This document shows, one piece after another, positions 31,261 through 39,596 of a DNA stretch of 64,000 bases. The notes under the pieces were generated by a model that was not told the DNA's origin, did not search any database, and saw nothing but the letters and a program-made list of their open reading frames with translations. This stretch comes from Myxococcus eversor (GTDB lineage Bacteria > Myxococcota > Myxococcia > Myxococcales > Myxococcaceae). The DNA lies in assembly GCF_010894455.1 (NCBI RefSeq), contig NZ_JAAIXY010000005.1, positions 124,001-188,000 of the forward strand. Direction: 5' to 3'. Numbering within the stretch: the stretch's first letter is position 1; each line of letters opens with the position of its first letter. Both the position numbers and the translations under genes were made by a program.

Positions 31261-31456
31261 GGGACAGAGCGCGGTGGGGTCCTCCCCCTCGCCAATGCCG
31301 TAGCCGCGCGTGCCCCCCGCGTGATAGCCAGCCGGCAGCCACTTGACGCTCCGATGGCGGTGCGACGTTTCGTCGTCACCGTAGGGTGTCCTCGGGTGGC
31401 TTTTCTCTCGAATGGGTGCCGCCCGAGCTTCGACCACGTCGTTGCTGGAGGCCCGC

Positions 31457-32479
31457 ATGCCCGCATCCGAAACTCCCGTGCTGGAGTTCATCCTCACGAA
31501 CTACAAGAACTTCAACGCCCGCGCGACGCGCGATGCGCTCCTCTCCTACTGGGAGCACATCGCGAAGGGCGGCCGCATGTTCTGGAGCGTCGCGGGCGCC
31601 ATGTCGTCCGCGCAGCTCGGAATCACCCTCGCGCCCGCCATCCGCGCGGGGCTGGTTCATGGCCTGTCGGTGACGGGCGCCAACCTGGAGGAGTCGCTCT
31701 TCCGGCTCGTCGCGCATTCCGCGTACAAGGACTTCCCCGAGTATCGCTACTTCACCAAGCAGGACGACACGCGAATCCTGGAGCAGCGGATGCGGCGGGT
31801 CACCGACACGAGCATCCCCGAGGATGAGGCGTTCCGCGCGGTGGAGAAGCTCGTCGTGCCCATGTGGAAGAACGCGAGCGCGCGCGGAGAGCGGCGCTTC
31901 TGGCATGAGTACTTCTACGAGTTCATCCAGGCCATCGACTCCTCGGTGTTCGAGGGGGACCCCGAGGCCTGCTGGCTGCTGGAGGCGGCGCGGCGCAAGC
32001 TCCCCATCGTCGTGCCAGGCTACGAGGACTCGACCTTCGGCAACATCTTCGCGTCCTACGTGAAGACGGGCGAGTGCAGCGCCAGCATCGTCAAGTCGGG
32101 CATCGAGTACATGGCGGACTTCTATGACCGGTACGAGGAGCTCTCCTCGGGCCACGGGGTCGGCTTCTTCCAGATTGGTGGCGGCATCGCCGGGGACTTC
32201 CCCATCTGCGTCGTCCCCTCGACGAAGTACGATTTGCAGAAGCCCGTGAAGCCGTGGGCGTACTTCTGCCAGATCAGCGACTCGACGACGTCCTACGGCT
32301 CGTACTCGGGGGCCACGCCCAACGAGAAGATCACCTGGGACAAGCTCACGGAGACGACGCCGATGTTCGTCATCGAGTCGGATGCCACCATCGTCGCTCC
32401 GCTGATTCTGCGCGCGCTGCTCGAATGCCAGGGCCAGCCGGCCGCGGCGGCCGCGCTCATCGCCCGGCACCGGAGCTGA
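31457..32479 (+). CDS. Deoxyhypusine synthase-like enzyme
   Basis: 340 residues. The C-terminal region SGATPNEKITWDKL aligns with the eukaryotic SGARPDEAVSWGK active-site loop, so the enzyme-intermediate lysine is kept (Lys296). HGVGFFQIGGGIAGDFPI and DSTFGNIFAS are also typical of the NAD-binding family. In eukaryotes and archaea DHS modifies eIF5A/aIF5A; bacteria lack that target, and bacterial homologues are usually homospermidine-synthase-like or uncharacterised. A spermidine-derived aminobutyl transfer is inferred; the acceptor is unknown. Start at MPASETP; another ATG 15 codons upstream lacks support. Monocistronic. Confidence 0.85.
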   Translation: MPASETPVLEFILTNYKNFNARATRDALLSYWEHIAKGGRMFWSVAGAMSSAQLGITLAPAIRAGLVHGLSVTGANLEESLFRLVAHSAYKDFPEYRYFTKQDDTRILEQRMRRVTDTSIPEDEAFRAVEKLVVPMWKNASARGERRFWHEYFYEFIQAIDSSVFEGDPEACWLLEAARRKLPIVVPGYEDSTFGNIFASYVKTGECSASIVKSGIEYMADFYDRYEELSSGHGVGFFQIGGGIAGDFPICVVPSTKYDLQKPVKPWAYFCQISDSTTSYGSYSGATPNEKITWDKLTETTPMFVIESDATIVAPLILRALLECQGQPAAAAALIARHRS

Positions 32480-32512
32480 GCGGACTTTCACGAGCGACTC
32501 ATCGTGAAACGA

Positions 32513-32548
32513 CGAAGCCCCCGGCCTTTTACGGGGCCAGGGGCTTCG
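32513..32548. terminator. Bidirectional terminator
   Basis: CGAAGCCCCCGGCC pairs with GGCCAGGGGCTTCG (13 of 14) around TTTTACGG. It separates the convergent DHS-like gene (stop 32479) and LysM gene (stop 32573). Confidence 0.8.
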
Positions 32549-32572
32549 GGAGTCACAGGTGGGTGACGGGCA

Positions 32573-33196
32573 CTACTCGATGGGCATGAAGACCTTGAAG
32601 CCCGTGCGACCGCTGTTGGTCGTGTTGCGCTCGATGAAGTCGCTCGCGGAGGAGTGGCCGTCGCCGAGGGTGACGGCCGTGTGGCCGTAGATGCTGCCCA
32701 GACGCGAGGAGGTGCTCTCCCAGGTGAGGACGAGGCCCGGAATCTTCAGCGCCTCCTCCAGCGTCATGTCGACCTGCTTGAACTTGTCGCGCGGCAGGTT
32801 GTTATCAATCTGGTTGCCATTGCCCGACACGCCAATGCCCAGCGCGTTGCTGATGGCCCGGCTCACGCCCGTGGCGCAGAGGCCCTGGCTGTTGTAGCCG
32901 CCCATGCCCATCGCCGCCGCGCGGGCCGCCTCGGCCAGACGCTGCATCTTGTTTGACGCGTTGCTGGGCCCCACTCCCGTCGGACCGCCCACGTCCGTCC
33001 CGCCGTTGACGCCCTGCTTGCGCCCACCCGCGTCGAACGTGTCGCGCGTGGAGTGGCCAATGCTCAGGTTGGCACCCGCGAAGATGAGGTCGGGGTTGGA
33101 GATCTTGTTGTCGCGGGCCAGCTTGTCGACAGTGGTGCCGAAGCGCGCCGCGAGGCCGGAGAGGGTGTCGCCAGGACGGATTTTGTAGTTGGACAT
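32573..33196 (-). CDS. LysM-domain protein with a C-terminal Cys/His domain
   Basis: 207 residues. A single LysM domain at about 1-48 (YKIRPGDTLSGLAARFG) would bind peptidoglycan. After a Gly/Ser linker comes a domain with Cys107 (SQGLCATGVSRAI) and His172 (YGHTAVTLGDG), the order of CHAP/NlpC-like papain-fold amidases. There is no signal peptide. It could be a cell-wall amidase delivered by another route, or a phage-tail- or effector-like protein. AGGAG precedes ATG 33196, and the 33-bp AT-rich patch near 33258-33290 probably holds the promoter. Confidence 0.7.
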   Translation of the reverse strand: MSNYKIRPGDTLSGLAARFGTTVDKLARDNKISNPDLIFAGANLSIGHSTRDTFDAGGRKQGVNGGTDVGGPTGVGPSNASNKMQRLAEAARAAAMGMGGYNSQGLCATGVSRAISNALGIGVSGNGNQIDNNLPRDKFKQVDMTLEEALKIPGLVLTWESTSSRLGSIYGHTAVTLGDGHSSASDFIERNTTNSGRTGFKVFMPIE

Positions 33197-33306
33197 GGTG
33201 GCTCCTGCGACAATTCTCGGGAGTTCCATGACTGAGTTGCGCCCCACTTCCTCGAATCTTGGTATTTTTATAGAACTGTAACGTTCCAGCCCTCCGCCCA
33301 ACGAAA

Positions 33307-33334
33307 AAGGCCCTGCCGGGTGGGGCAGGGCCTT
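33307..33334 (-). terminator. Rho-independent terminator
   Basis: AAGGCCCTGCC pairs perfectly with GGCAGGGCCTT; on the minus strand the stem runs straight into TTTTT. It lies 37 nt past the stop of the lipoprotein gene at 33371. Confidence 0.85.
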
Positions 33335-33370
33335 CGGTTTCAGCGGGTTAGCGAAGTTCTACGCGGTGCG

Positions 33371-34132
33371 TCACTCCGAGTACTCGTACTGGGCCACCAG
33401 CCGCCAGTCGCGGTTGTAGGTGCGGTTCCGGGTGAACCAGCCGCTGTGGCAGCTGCCCGTGTTGGTGGCGTAGTAGCCGTAGACGAAGCCGTTGCGGAAC
33501 TTGGCCGACAGCGTGGGCGTGCCGGGGTTCTCGCAGGGCTGGGTGACGCGGACGGACTGGTAGGCGGCCTCGGCGTAGACCTCTTCCTGGCCCTCGAAGT
33601 CATAGAGGGAGTGGACGCGGGTGTTGGCGAGGGGGCCGAGCACGGTGGCCTGCTGGGCGTCGGTCTGCGTGAGGAAGGCCTGCAGGTGGGCCAGCGTCGC
33701 GGCCTCGGAGGTGATGACGCCCGTGAGGTTGTGCACGGCGCCGTCCGTGTCGGAGAGCGCGGCGCGGATGGCGGCGATGCCACCCGAGCCCTGGTAGACG
33801 GCGGTGTCACCCCAGGTGAAGCTCAGGGCGGTACCGGCGGTGTAGGCGCTGAGCGCGCAGGAGCCGTTGGGGGCCGCGGGCGTCACGAGGATGATCTTCC
33901 GGAGCCGGTGCTCGGGGTTGAGCAGGGCGATGCACTCGTTGCCGGCGACGCCGTCGTAGTTTCCGGCCGGGCGTACCGACTCGACGATGTTGTAGACGCG
34001 GAAGTTGGGGTCCGTGACCTCCTGCTCGGCGGCCTGGAGGGTTTCAGTGTCGGTGTCCGTCTCGGGACCGAGACAGCCGACAACGAGGGAAGATGCGAGG
34101 ACAAGGGAAGAGAGGCTGAGTGTGGTTCGCAT
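33371..34132 (-). CDS. Secreted lipoprotein, unknown function
   Basis: 253 residues. The lipoprotein signal ends VVGC (Cys20), followed by a Thr/Asp/Glu-rich linker. The rest is mixed sequence with four Cys and aromatic-rich ends (YGYYATNTGSCHSGWFTRNRTYNRDW). I see no enzyme motif. A short ATG-containing extension upstream (to 34210) precedes the signal peptide and was rejected. A strong terminator follows. Confidence 0.7.
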   Translation of the reverse strand: MRTTLSLSSLVLASSLVVGCLGPETDTDTETLQAAEQEVTDPNFRVYNIVESVRPAGNYDGVAGNECIALLNPEHRLRKIILVTPAAPNGSCALSAYTAGTALSFTWGDTAVYQGSGGIAAIRAALSDTDGAVHNLTGVITSEAATLAHLQAFLTQTDAQQATVLGPLANTRVHSLYDFEGQEEVYAEAAYQSVRVTQPCENPGTPTLSAKFRNGFVYGYYATNTGSCHSGWFTRNRTYNRDWRLVAQYEYSE

Positions 34133-34248
34133 GGCAAAGCAGGATAGCACGCATGCTTTGAGCGTTTCCCAATCATTTCTCTGATGTCGTTCCCGATACA
34201 TATCCGACACATGGAGCGGGTAGGACAGACGTCCCGTGGAGAGGTTCC

Positions 34249-35217
34249 CTAACGGGTGCCGGGCGCGGGCAGGCTCGAAAGAATGCTCATTCGCGCGGGG
34301 CCGCCGAACACCGAGGCGGGCACTCCGAGCACACCTTGTTCAAGGAGCTCGTCGAAGGAGCACCGTGAGGTGGAGAAGTATCCGACGCACGGTGAAACAC
34401 GGAGCTCGGGCCGGCCGGTGGTGAACGCATCCAGGGTGCGTGCGCGCCCGGCCAGGAGTTCGCTGACCTGTGCGGGCCGCGAGGCATGCTCCGTGAGTGC
34501 CGCGTAGCCGATGCGCAGCTTCCGTTCGTCTTTCGGCAGCGGCGCGAAGACGGCCCGTGCGTCCTGCCGCCAGCGCGAAGGGGTGATGCACAGCCCCACG
34601 TGGTCGGGGAGGAGCCAGCCCTTCGAGAGCGAGGCGAGGACGAACGCGAGGTCTTCGTGCACCAGCCGTTGCGTCCACGCCGTCGGCGGTGTCGCGTACG
34701 CGGAGTCGATGAGCAGCACGCGCCTTTCGGGCCCGGCGCGAACCCAGTGCTCCACGCGTTCTGTTTCTTCGCGCGCAAGCGTGCGGCCCCAGGGCTTGAG
34801 CGGCTCGCAGAGGAGGAGCGCATCGATTGCCTCGAGCGCGGGCAACCCGTCTCGCGCGGGGAATCGAACGACGTCGACGCCGGCCTCCTCCGCGAGCTGG
34901 AGGTACACCGGATACACGTCGTCGGGCACGCCGACGCGGGCGTTGCGTGAGGCCAGCCAGCCGAACAGCGCGCTCAAGGAGCGACGCACGCCGTGACTGA
35001 CCTGCGTCCGGGACTTGAGCTGGGCATCCAGCCCCAGGTGCGCGAGGAACCGCTCGGCGAGGTGACACCGATACGGTGCTTCGGGATGGGTCGACGGCTC
35101 GATGGCGGCGAAGGCCGGCGCGAGGCTGCGATAGACGTTGAGCTCCGCCAGGTCGACCAGCTCGGGACGTCTGGCCCGCCACTCGTCCCGCAGCGAGAGA
35201 AAGGCGTCGTGTCTCAT
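34249..35217 (-). CDS. Fold-type I PLP-dependent aminotransferase-like enzyme
   Basis: 322 residues, shorter than most class I/II aminotransferases (about 380-400). The PLP lysine is Lys199 in LASLSKGWLLPD. The pyridine-N Asp171 and Tyr174 are in LLIDSAYATP. EPLKPWGR (138-145) replaces the usual NPxNPTG loop. These features suggest a C-C or C-N transformation on an amino acid, substrate unknown. It overlaps the radical SAM gene upstream by 4 nt (ATGA), which strongly suggests joint function in a small-molecule or peptide-modifying pathway. Confidence 0.72.
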   Translation of the reverse strand: MRHDAFLSLRDEWRARRPELVDLAELNVYRSLAPAFAAIEPSTHPEAPYRCHLAERFLAHLGLDAQLKSRTQVSHGVRRSLSALFGWLASRNARVGVPDDVYPVYLQLAEEAGVDVVRFPARDGLPALEAIDALLLCEPLKPWGRTLAREETERVEHWVRAGPERRVLLIDSAYATPPTAWTQRLVHEDLAFVLASLSKGWLLPDHVGLCITPSRWRQDARAVFAPLPKDERKLRIGYAALTEHASRPAQVSELLAGRARTLDAFTTGRPELRVSPCVGYFSTSRCSFDELLEQGVLGVPASVFGGPARMSILSSLPAPGTR

Positions 35218-36497
35218 CGGCGCAGCTCCGAGGCCGGGTCTTCCAGCGAGGCCAGGCAGGTCCCATCGCTCATGAGGTTCCACGAGCGCACCAGCCGATG
35301 GGTTCGCTCCCAGCCGACGGAGGGCTCGGTATAGGCCGCGACGCGCAGCACGCGATTCGCCACCTCTCCCTCGAACACGGGGCTGCCCCACGGCAGCTCG
35401 GCGACCTGGGTGAAGCCGGCGGCGTCCATCGCGCGGAGCACCACCTGGAGCGGCACCTGGTTCGCCTCGCAGTACCGGTTCACCGCGCTGGGCGCCCAGG
35501 CGTTCTCGGAGAGGCTGGAGACGTAGAGCTCCTTGAAGCAGACCTCGTGGAAGCCTTCGCGCGCGCTGCGTTCGAGGTAGGCCTGGACCTTGGCCACGTC
35601 ATCGACTCCGCCTCGCTGAAGCACGCAGATGGCCCGGCTGCGAAGGCCAAAGGCGCGCGCGAGCGCACCCGAGTCGACGGACAGGCCCATGATGCGCGCG
35701 TCGTCCTCCCGGGTGACGCCATGACGACTGACGGCCAGCGTGGCGAGTCCCTCGTCACGCAAGGCGTGCAACTGCTCCGCGTCGAGCCGCGCGCCGTTGG
35801 TGATCAACAGCGTCTTCGAGAAGCGCTCGGAGAGGCCCCGGACCAGCGCGCGCAACTGTCCAGGCGCCAGCAGGGTCGGCTCGCCGCCTCCGGTGATGAC
35901 GGCGCGCTCCGCCCCGCGCGAGCGCGCGAGGTCCGCCCAATGCAATTGCTCCTCGAGCGAGACGCTTCGCTGCCGCGCGAGGTCGGAGGCGCTGGCCTTC
36001 GAGAAGCAGAACGCGCACTTCGCCTGACAGGCCTTCGCCACGGGCAGCACGGAGAAGGTGCGAGGCCGGCACTCGGCCCAGGGCACGAGGCCCGAGTCGT
36101 CGAGCAGGAAGGCCTGGGCGGTGACCTCCTCGTGGAGGGTGGGCCGCAGCGTGCCGGCGTCGTCGACCCAGGCCACGCCGCTCAGCGGCACGTCGGGCGC
36201 GGGCCAGCGCCAGCCGATTCCCGTGCCGGTGGTGTCGTTGGGGCGCATCGCCCGCGTCCCGGAGGTCGGAAGTCGCGCGCGCAACGCGACGACGCGGTCC
36301 TTGGCGCGACCGAGCTTCGCCACCAGTCGCCGCGCCTTGTCGAGCCCGGGCGTCCAGGGCTCGTCCTCCCTCAACATGTAGAACGCGTCGGGGAAGGTCG
36401 ACTCGGAGATGGACGCCTTCGAGTACCGCATGCGGTAGCGGTCGAAGCCACGCAGCCAGTTCGAAAGCGGGATGAAGGCGACGAAGGCAGTGTCCAT
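35214..36497 (-). CDS. Radical SAM protein of unknown specificity
   Basis: 427 residues. The 4Fe-4S-binding motif is C157-QAK-C161-AF-C164 (CX3CX2C), followed by TGGGEPTLL near residue 204 (the GGE SAM-binding motif) and later SRHGV. An N-terminal domain of about 150 residues (WLRGFDRYRMRYSKAS, then YMLREDEPWTPG) precedes the radical SAM barrel. A C-terminal region has no SPASM-type Cys cluster. It is coupled with the PLP enzyme by a 4-nt overlap. No precursor-peptide ORF is recognised within 500 bp, so a RiPP role is only one option. Confidence 0.85.
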   Translation of the reverse strand: MDTAFVAFIPLSNWLRGFDRYRMRYSKASISESTFPDAFYMLREDEPWTPGLDKARRLVAKLGRAKDRVVALRARLPTSGTRAMRPNDTTGTGIGWRWPAPDVPLSGVAWVDDAGTLRPTLHEEVTAQAFLLDDSGLVPWAECRPRTFSVLPVAKACQAKCAFCFSKASASDLARQRSVSLEEQLHWADLARSRGAERAVITGGGEPTLLAPGQLRALVRGLSERFSKTLLITNGARLDAEQLHALRDEGLATLAVSRHGVTREDDARIMGLSVDSGALARAFGLRSRAICVLQRGGVDDVAKVQAYLERSAREGFHEVCFKELYVSSLSENAWAPSAVNRYCEANQVPLQVVLRAMDAAGFTQVAELPWGSPVFEGEVANRVLRVAAYTEPSVGWERTHRLVRSWNLMSDGTCLASLEDPASELRR

Positions 36498-36550
36498 GGC
36501 GAAGCCAGTGTCGCTGGACCCTGACTTCGTGTCAATGGTACACCTAGCTT

Positions 36551-36565
36551 CCGGGCGGAGCCCGG
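36551..36565 (-). terminator. Short hairpin after the MshEN-TPR gene
   Basis: Perfect 6-bp CCGGGC/GCCCGG stem with a GGA loop, directly after the minus-strand stop at 36567. No T-tract, so a weak call. Confidence 0.35.
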
Positions 36566-36566
36566 C

Positions 36567-37877
36567 TCAGTGTCGCGCCTTCTTCTGTCCCGCGTTGGTG
36601 GCATCCGCGAGCAGGCACATCACCGAGTAGAGGTTCATCGTGTAGAGGTTGTTCTCCGGCTCCAGGTCCGCCGCCTTCTGGAACAGGGTGGTGGCGCGCG
36701 CGTAGTCGCGGTGGTGGTTGACGACGATCATCCCCAGCCGGTTGTAGAGCGGCGCGGGTGAGGGCAGCAGGCCGATGCCCCGCTCCAGCAGCTCGACGGC
36801 CTCCGACCACCGACCTTCCTGCTCCATCCGGATGACGCGCTGGAGCAGGTCCTCGTTCGCGTCCCCCGCGCGAGGGACAGGGGCCTGCGTCACCGGCCGA
36901 GGCGCGGGTGGCGGCGGCGGCGCTGCTTCCGAAGCGGCTTCCCGGCTGGGCGCGGGAGTGGGAGCGGGCCGCGCCATCGGAGGAGGGACCTCGTAGAGCT
37001 GGGTGACACCTCGCTCCTCCAGGGACGCGAAGAGCGCGCGCAGCTCCACTTCCGCGAGCTGGGTGATGAGCGACAGGTCCGCCAGGGACGTGTGTCCGTC
37101 CACCAGCGACAGCACATATGCCTCGAAGGGGCTGAGCCTCAGGTTCGCAATCTTCAGCCCTCCGACGATGAAGGGCCGTGCGTTGGCGCCTCCCGTGGGG
37201 GCATCGAACGTCGAGGTGCGGGTGGCCTCCGTCTGGGGCGCTCGGGGCGTCCCGGAGGTTCCATTCGGCTCGGGCTGGGTCAGCAGGGCGCGCACCAGCG
37301 ACACGTTGTCGCGAGGAGGCAGGTCCTCGACATGGCGCACCAGCAGCAGCTCGCAGCGCGGACACTGGAAGTCCTTGGGGAGCGTCGGCGCGCCGCAGTG
37401 GGGACAGGCGTCGTCTTCCGGTGGGTGCTCGAAGGCGTCAGCCACGGCGTAGTAGTGCTTGCGGATGGCCGCGCGGATGGACCTGCGAATCGCGACGAAG
37501 GGCAGCACCTGGGTGACGCCCACCGTGCGAGCAATCTCTTCCAGCGCGCGCTGTCGTTGGGGCTCCGCGATGGCCACGCTGAGCACCCCCTGCGCCAGCC
37601 GCAGCGGCATGAAGTCGAAGCCCTCCGCCAGCCGCACCGGCACCTGCTCCAGCAGGGCGGGGCTCACCGTCGCCTGGGCCAGCTTCTCCGTGGAGACGAA
37701 CCGCGTCTCGAGCTCCCGTGCCAGCATGCGCAGGATGGGCGTCTCGTCCACGCCCAGCCGCACCAGGCACTCACCCAGCTTCTGCCCGGTCTCCTGCTGA
37801 TGGGCGAGCGCCCGGGACAACAGCTCCGGCGTCAGCACGCCCTCCAGCACCAGCCGCTCCCCGAATCTCCGCGTCAT
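36567..37877 (-). CDS. MshEN-domain protein with zinc ribbon and TPR-like tail
   Basis: 436 residues. N-terminal MshEN/GspE-N-like domain: RRFGERLVLEGVLTPELLSRAL, then HQQETGQKLGECLVRLG. A zinc ribbon follows (CPHCG ... CPRCE, about residues 155-175), then a region resembling the PilZ-linked DUF4388-like helical domain, a Pro-rich linker (about 310-340), and TPR-like helices (EAVELLERGIGLLP, then ATTLFQKAADLEPEN). No ATPase domain is present. MshEN domains bind c-di-GMP in pilus and secretion ATPases; binding here is inferred. Start at M 37877; an upstream ATG at 37988 lacks homology. Confidence 0.7.
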   Translation of the reverse strand: MTRRFGERLVLEGVLTPELLSRALAHQQETGQKLGECLVRLGVDETPILRMLARELETRFVSTEKLAQATVSPALLEQVPVRLAEGFDFMPLRLAQGVLSVAIAEPQRQRALEEIARTVGVTQVLPFVAIRRSIRAAIRKHYYAVADAFEHPPEDDACPHCGAPTLPKDFQCPRCELLLVRHVEDLPPRDNVSLVRALLTQPEPNGTSGTPRAPQTEATRTSTFDAPTGGANARPFIVGGLKIANLRLSPFEAYVLSLVDGHTSLADLSLITQLAEVELRALFASLEERGVTQLYEVPPPMARPAPTPAPSREAASEAAPPPPPAPRPVTQAPVPRAGDANEDLLQRVIRMEQEGRWSEAVELLERGIGLLPSPAPLYNRLGMIVVNHHRDYARATTLFQKAADLEPENNLYTMNLYSVMCLLADATNAGQKKARH

Positions 37878-38068
37878 GGGTTGATTCAAGGCGTTGTCCC
37901 ACCTCCGCGTCCACTGGAAGCAAACGCGAGGGCTCTCGGAGAGGGCCCGTGCACGGCCAGGCGCGGGGCTCAGTGAATCATGACTCACCCTTCAACTTGG
38001 GAGGCGCCCTGTGGTTCCGTGTGTTGTCGACGCCGACACGAACAGGCTCCTGGGTGAGCGCTGCCACT

Positions 38069-38845
38069 TTAGAGCCGGTAGCCGCCGGTGACTTCGATGC
38101 GCTGGCCGGTGACCCAGCCGGTTTCGGGGGCGAGCAGCATCGCGATGACACCCGCGACGTCGTCGGGTTGGCCCATGCGCCCGAGCGGGGTCTCCGCCGC
38201 GACGATTTTCTGGAGTGCGGGGTCTTGCATGACGCCTCCTCCGAAGTCCGTGACGATTCCTCCCGGCGCGACGACGTTCACGGCGATTCGGCGAGGGCCC
38301 AGCTCCACGGCGAGCGCGCGGGTGAGCACCTCGACGGCGCCCTTGACGGCGGCGTAGACGGAGAAGCCCGGGTACACGTAGCGCGCGAGCCCCGTCGACA
38401 TGTTGACGATGCGCCCGCCGTCGACCATCAGCGGCAGGAGCTTCTGCGTCAGGAAGAACGTCCCCTTGAAGTGCACGTCGACCAGCTCGTCGAAGGTGGC
38501 CTCGGACGCCTCGATGAAGGGCGTGTAGCCGCCGATGCCCGCGTTGTTGACCAGGTAGTCGAAGCGCTCGCGAGACCAGGTCTGCTTCAGCGCCTCGCGG
38601 ACCTCCGAGGCGAACGCCGCGAAGGTGCCTGCCTTGCCTACGTCGAGCTGAAGGGCGACGGCCAGGCGTCCCTTGGCTTGGATGGCCGTGACGACGGCGT
38701 TCGCCTCTTCGCGGCCCGTGCGCCAGGTGAGGATGACGTCCACCCCTCGGTCGGCGAGCGCCAACGCGGTGGCCCGGCCAAGGCCTCGGCTTCCTCCGGT
38801 GATGAGGGCAATAGGGGCATGGGAAGGCTTCGTGCCAACGGACAT
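38069..38845 (-). CDS. SDR family NAD(P)-dependent oxidoreductase
   Basis: 258 residues, classical SDR. Motifs: TGGSRGLG (cofactor loop, TGxxxGxG), NNAG, and the catalytic YAAVK pair. The C-terminal end is GQRIEVTGGYRL, as expected for FabG-like members. The order GWVTGQRIE is complete, so the enzyme looks intact. Substrate unknown. It is divergent from an HxlR regulator, which is a common arrangement for oxidoreductases induced by electrophiles. Confidence 0.9.
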   Translation of the reverse strand: MSVGTKPSHAPIALITGGSRGLGRATALALADRGVDVILTWRTGREEANAVVTAIQAKGRLAVALQLDVGKAGTFAAFASEVREALKQTWSRERFDYLVNNAGIGGYTPFIEASEATFDELVDVHFKGTFFLTQKLLPLMVDGGRIVNMSTGLARYVYPGFSVYAAVKGAVEVLTRALAVELGPRRIAVNVVAPGGIVTDFGGGVMQDPALQKIVAAETPLGRMGQPDDVAGVIAMLLAPETGWVTGQRIEVTGGYRL

Positions 38846-38967
38846 GAGAATTCCTTTCAGGTGTCGCGTGATTTCTGGCACGGATTGTTCCTACGCTCCC
38901 TCGTCGTTACTACAGACAAGTTCCCCCTATACGGACGTCTTCGTTCCCTGGTCACCTGGAGGTAACC
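38846..38967. promoter_or_regulatory. Divergent promoter region between SDR and HxlR genes
   Basis: 122-bp gap shared by two divergent genes. It contains TCGTTACTACAGACAAG (38901-38917), which resembles the half-sites of HxlR-family operators (GTTACTxAC...GTAAGTA), and TATACG at about 38928 as a possible -10 element for hxlR. Binding is not demonstrated. Confidence 0.35.
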
Positions 38968-39390
38968 ATGCCGATCATGAAGGAGCTCCCGCTGGTTCCG
39001 GCGGAGCGCGCGCTGAAGGTGATTGGCGGGCGCTGGAAGGTCTTCGTGCTGTACTTCCTCTTCGAGGGCCCCAAGCGGCTCTCGGAGCTGCGGCGCGTGA
39101 TTCCGGGGGTGAGCCAGAAGGTCCTGGTGCAGCAGCTCCGTGAGATGGAGACGCACGGAATCGTGAGTCGTGAGGTGTTCGCCGAGGTGCCGCCGCGGGT
39201 CGTCTACACGGCGACTTCGCTCGGGCTCAGTCTGCGCCCCATCGTGGGCGCGCTCTGTGACTGGGGCCGGCTCCATGCCGCCGAGCTCCGCGCGCTCGAC
39301 GAGCCCGTGACGTCCACCCCGAGTCGCTCTCGCAAGCCGGGGCCTCACACTCGCGCGAGACCGGAGCCGCGCCTGCGTTCCCCGGCGTGA
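38968..39390 (+). CDS. HxlR family transcriptional regulator
   Basis: 140 residues. The winged helix has the family pattern: LKVIGGRWKVFVLYFLFEGPKRLSELRRVIPGVSQKVLVQQLREMETHGIV split over strands and helices, then REVFAEVPPRVVYTATSLG (wing). The Arg/Pro-rich tail (115-140) is unusual. AGGAGG-like site (TGGAGG) 5 nt ahead. It probably represses the divergent SDR gene. Confidence 0.9.
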   Translation: MPIMKELPLVPAERALKVIGGRWKVFVLYFLFEGPKRLSELRRVIPGVSQKVLVQQLREMETHGIVSREVFAEVPPRVVYTATSLGLSLRPIVGALCDWGRLHAAELRALDEPVTSTPSRSRKPGPHTRARPEPRLRSPA

Positions 39391-39429
39391 GCAGGGCACG
39401 CTGATTCACTGACAGGGGGAATGCCACCC

Positions 39430-39569
39430 CAGCGGATGAGCTGTGCGAGGTGTGCCGAGCAGCCGCATCCGCTGGCGCCCGAGGGGCTGCTGGCGCGGCG
39501 CCTGGCGGCAGCGCGGATGGTCCCCGGCGGATGGGCTGCTCGAGTCGTGTCGAGCAGCCGCATCCGCTG
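39430..39569. repeat. Two copies of an imperfect palindrome
   Basis: Copy 1 is 39430-39474 and copy 2 is 39525-39569. Each is a hairpin with arms such as GCGGATG(G/A)GCTG(C/T) and CAGCCGCATCCGCTG. In copy 2 the arm TCGAGCAGCCGCATCCGCTG pairs with CGGCGGATGGGCTGCTCGA apart from one missing base. Between the copies a smaller stem (CTGCTGGCGC/GGCGCCTGGCGGCAG) is present. They lie between the convergent hxlR and giant-protein genes and could terminate both; the paired, homologous form suggests a repeat family. Confidence 0.7.
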
Positions 39570-39596
39570 GAGCCAGGATGACGGGTAGCACCGCGC

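Noticed and set aside
31376..32491. Long minus-strand open frame opposite the DHS-like gene
   Set aside because: Antisense shadow; the plus-strand protein has a catalytic lysine and family motifs.
38871..38892. TGGCACGGATTGTTCC near the SDR/HxlR promoter as a sigma-54 site
   Set aside because: The -24 half fits but the required GC of the -12 element reads TC, so it is not a complete RpoN promoter.
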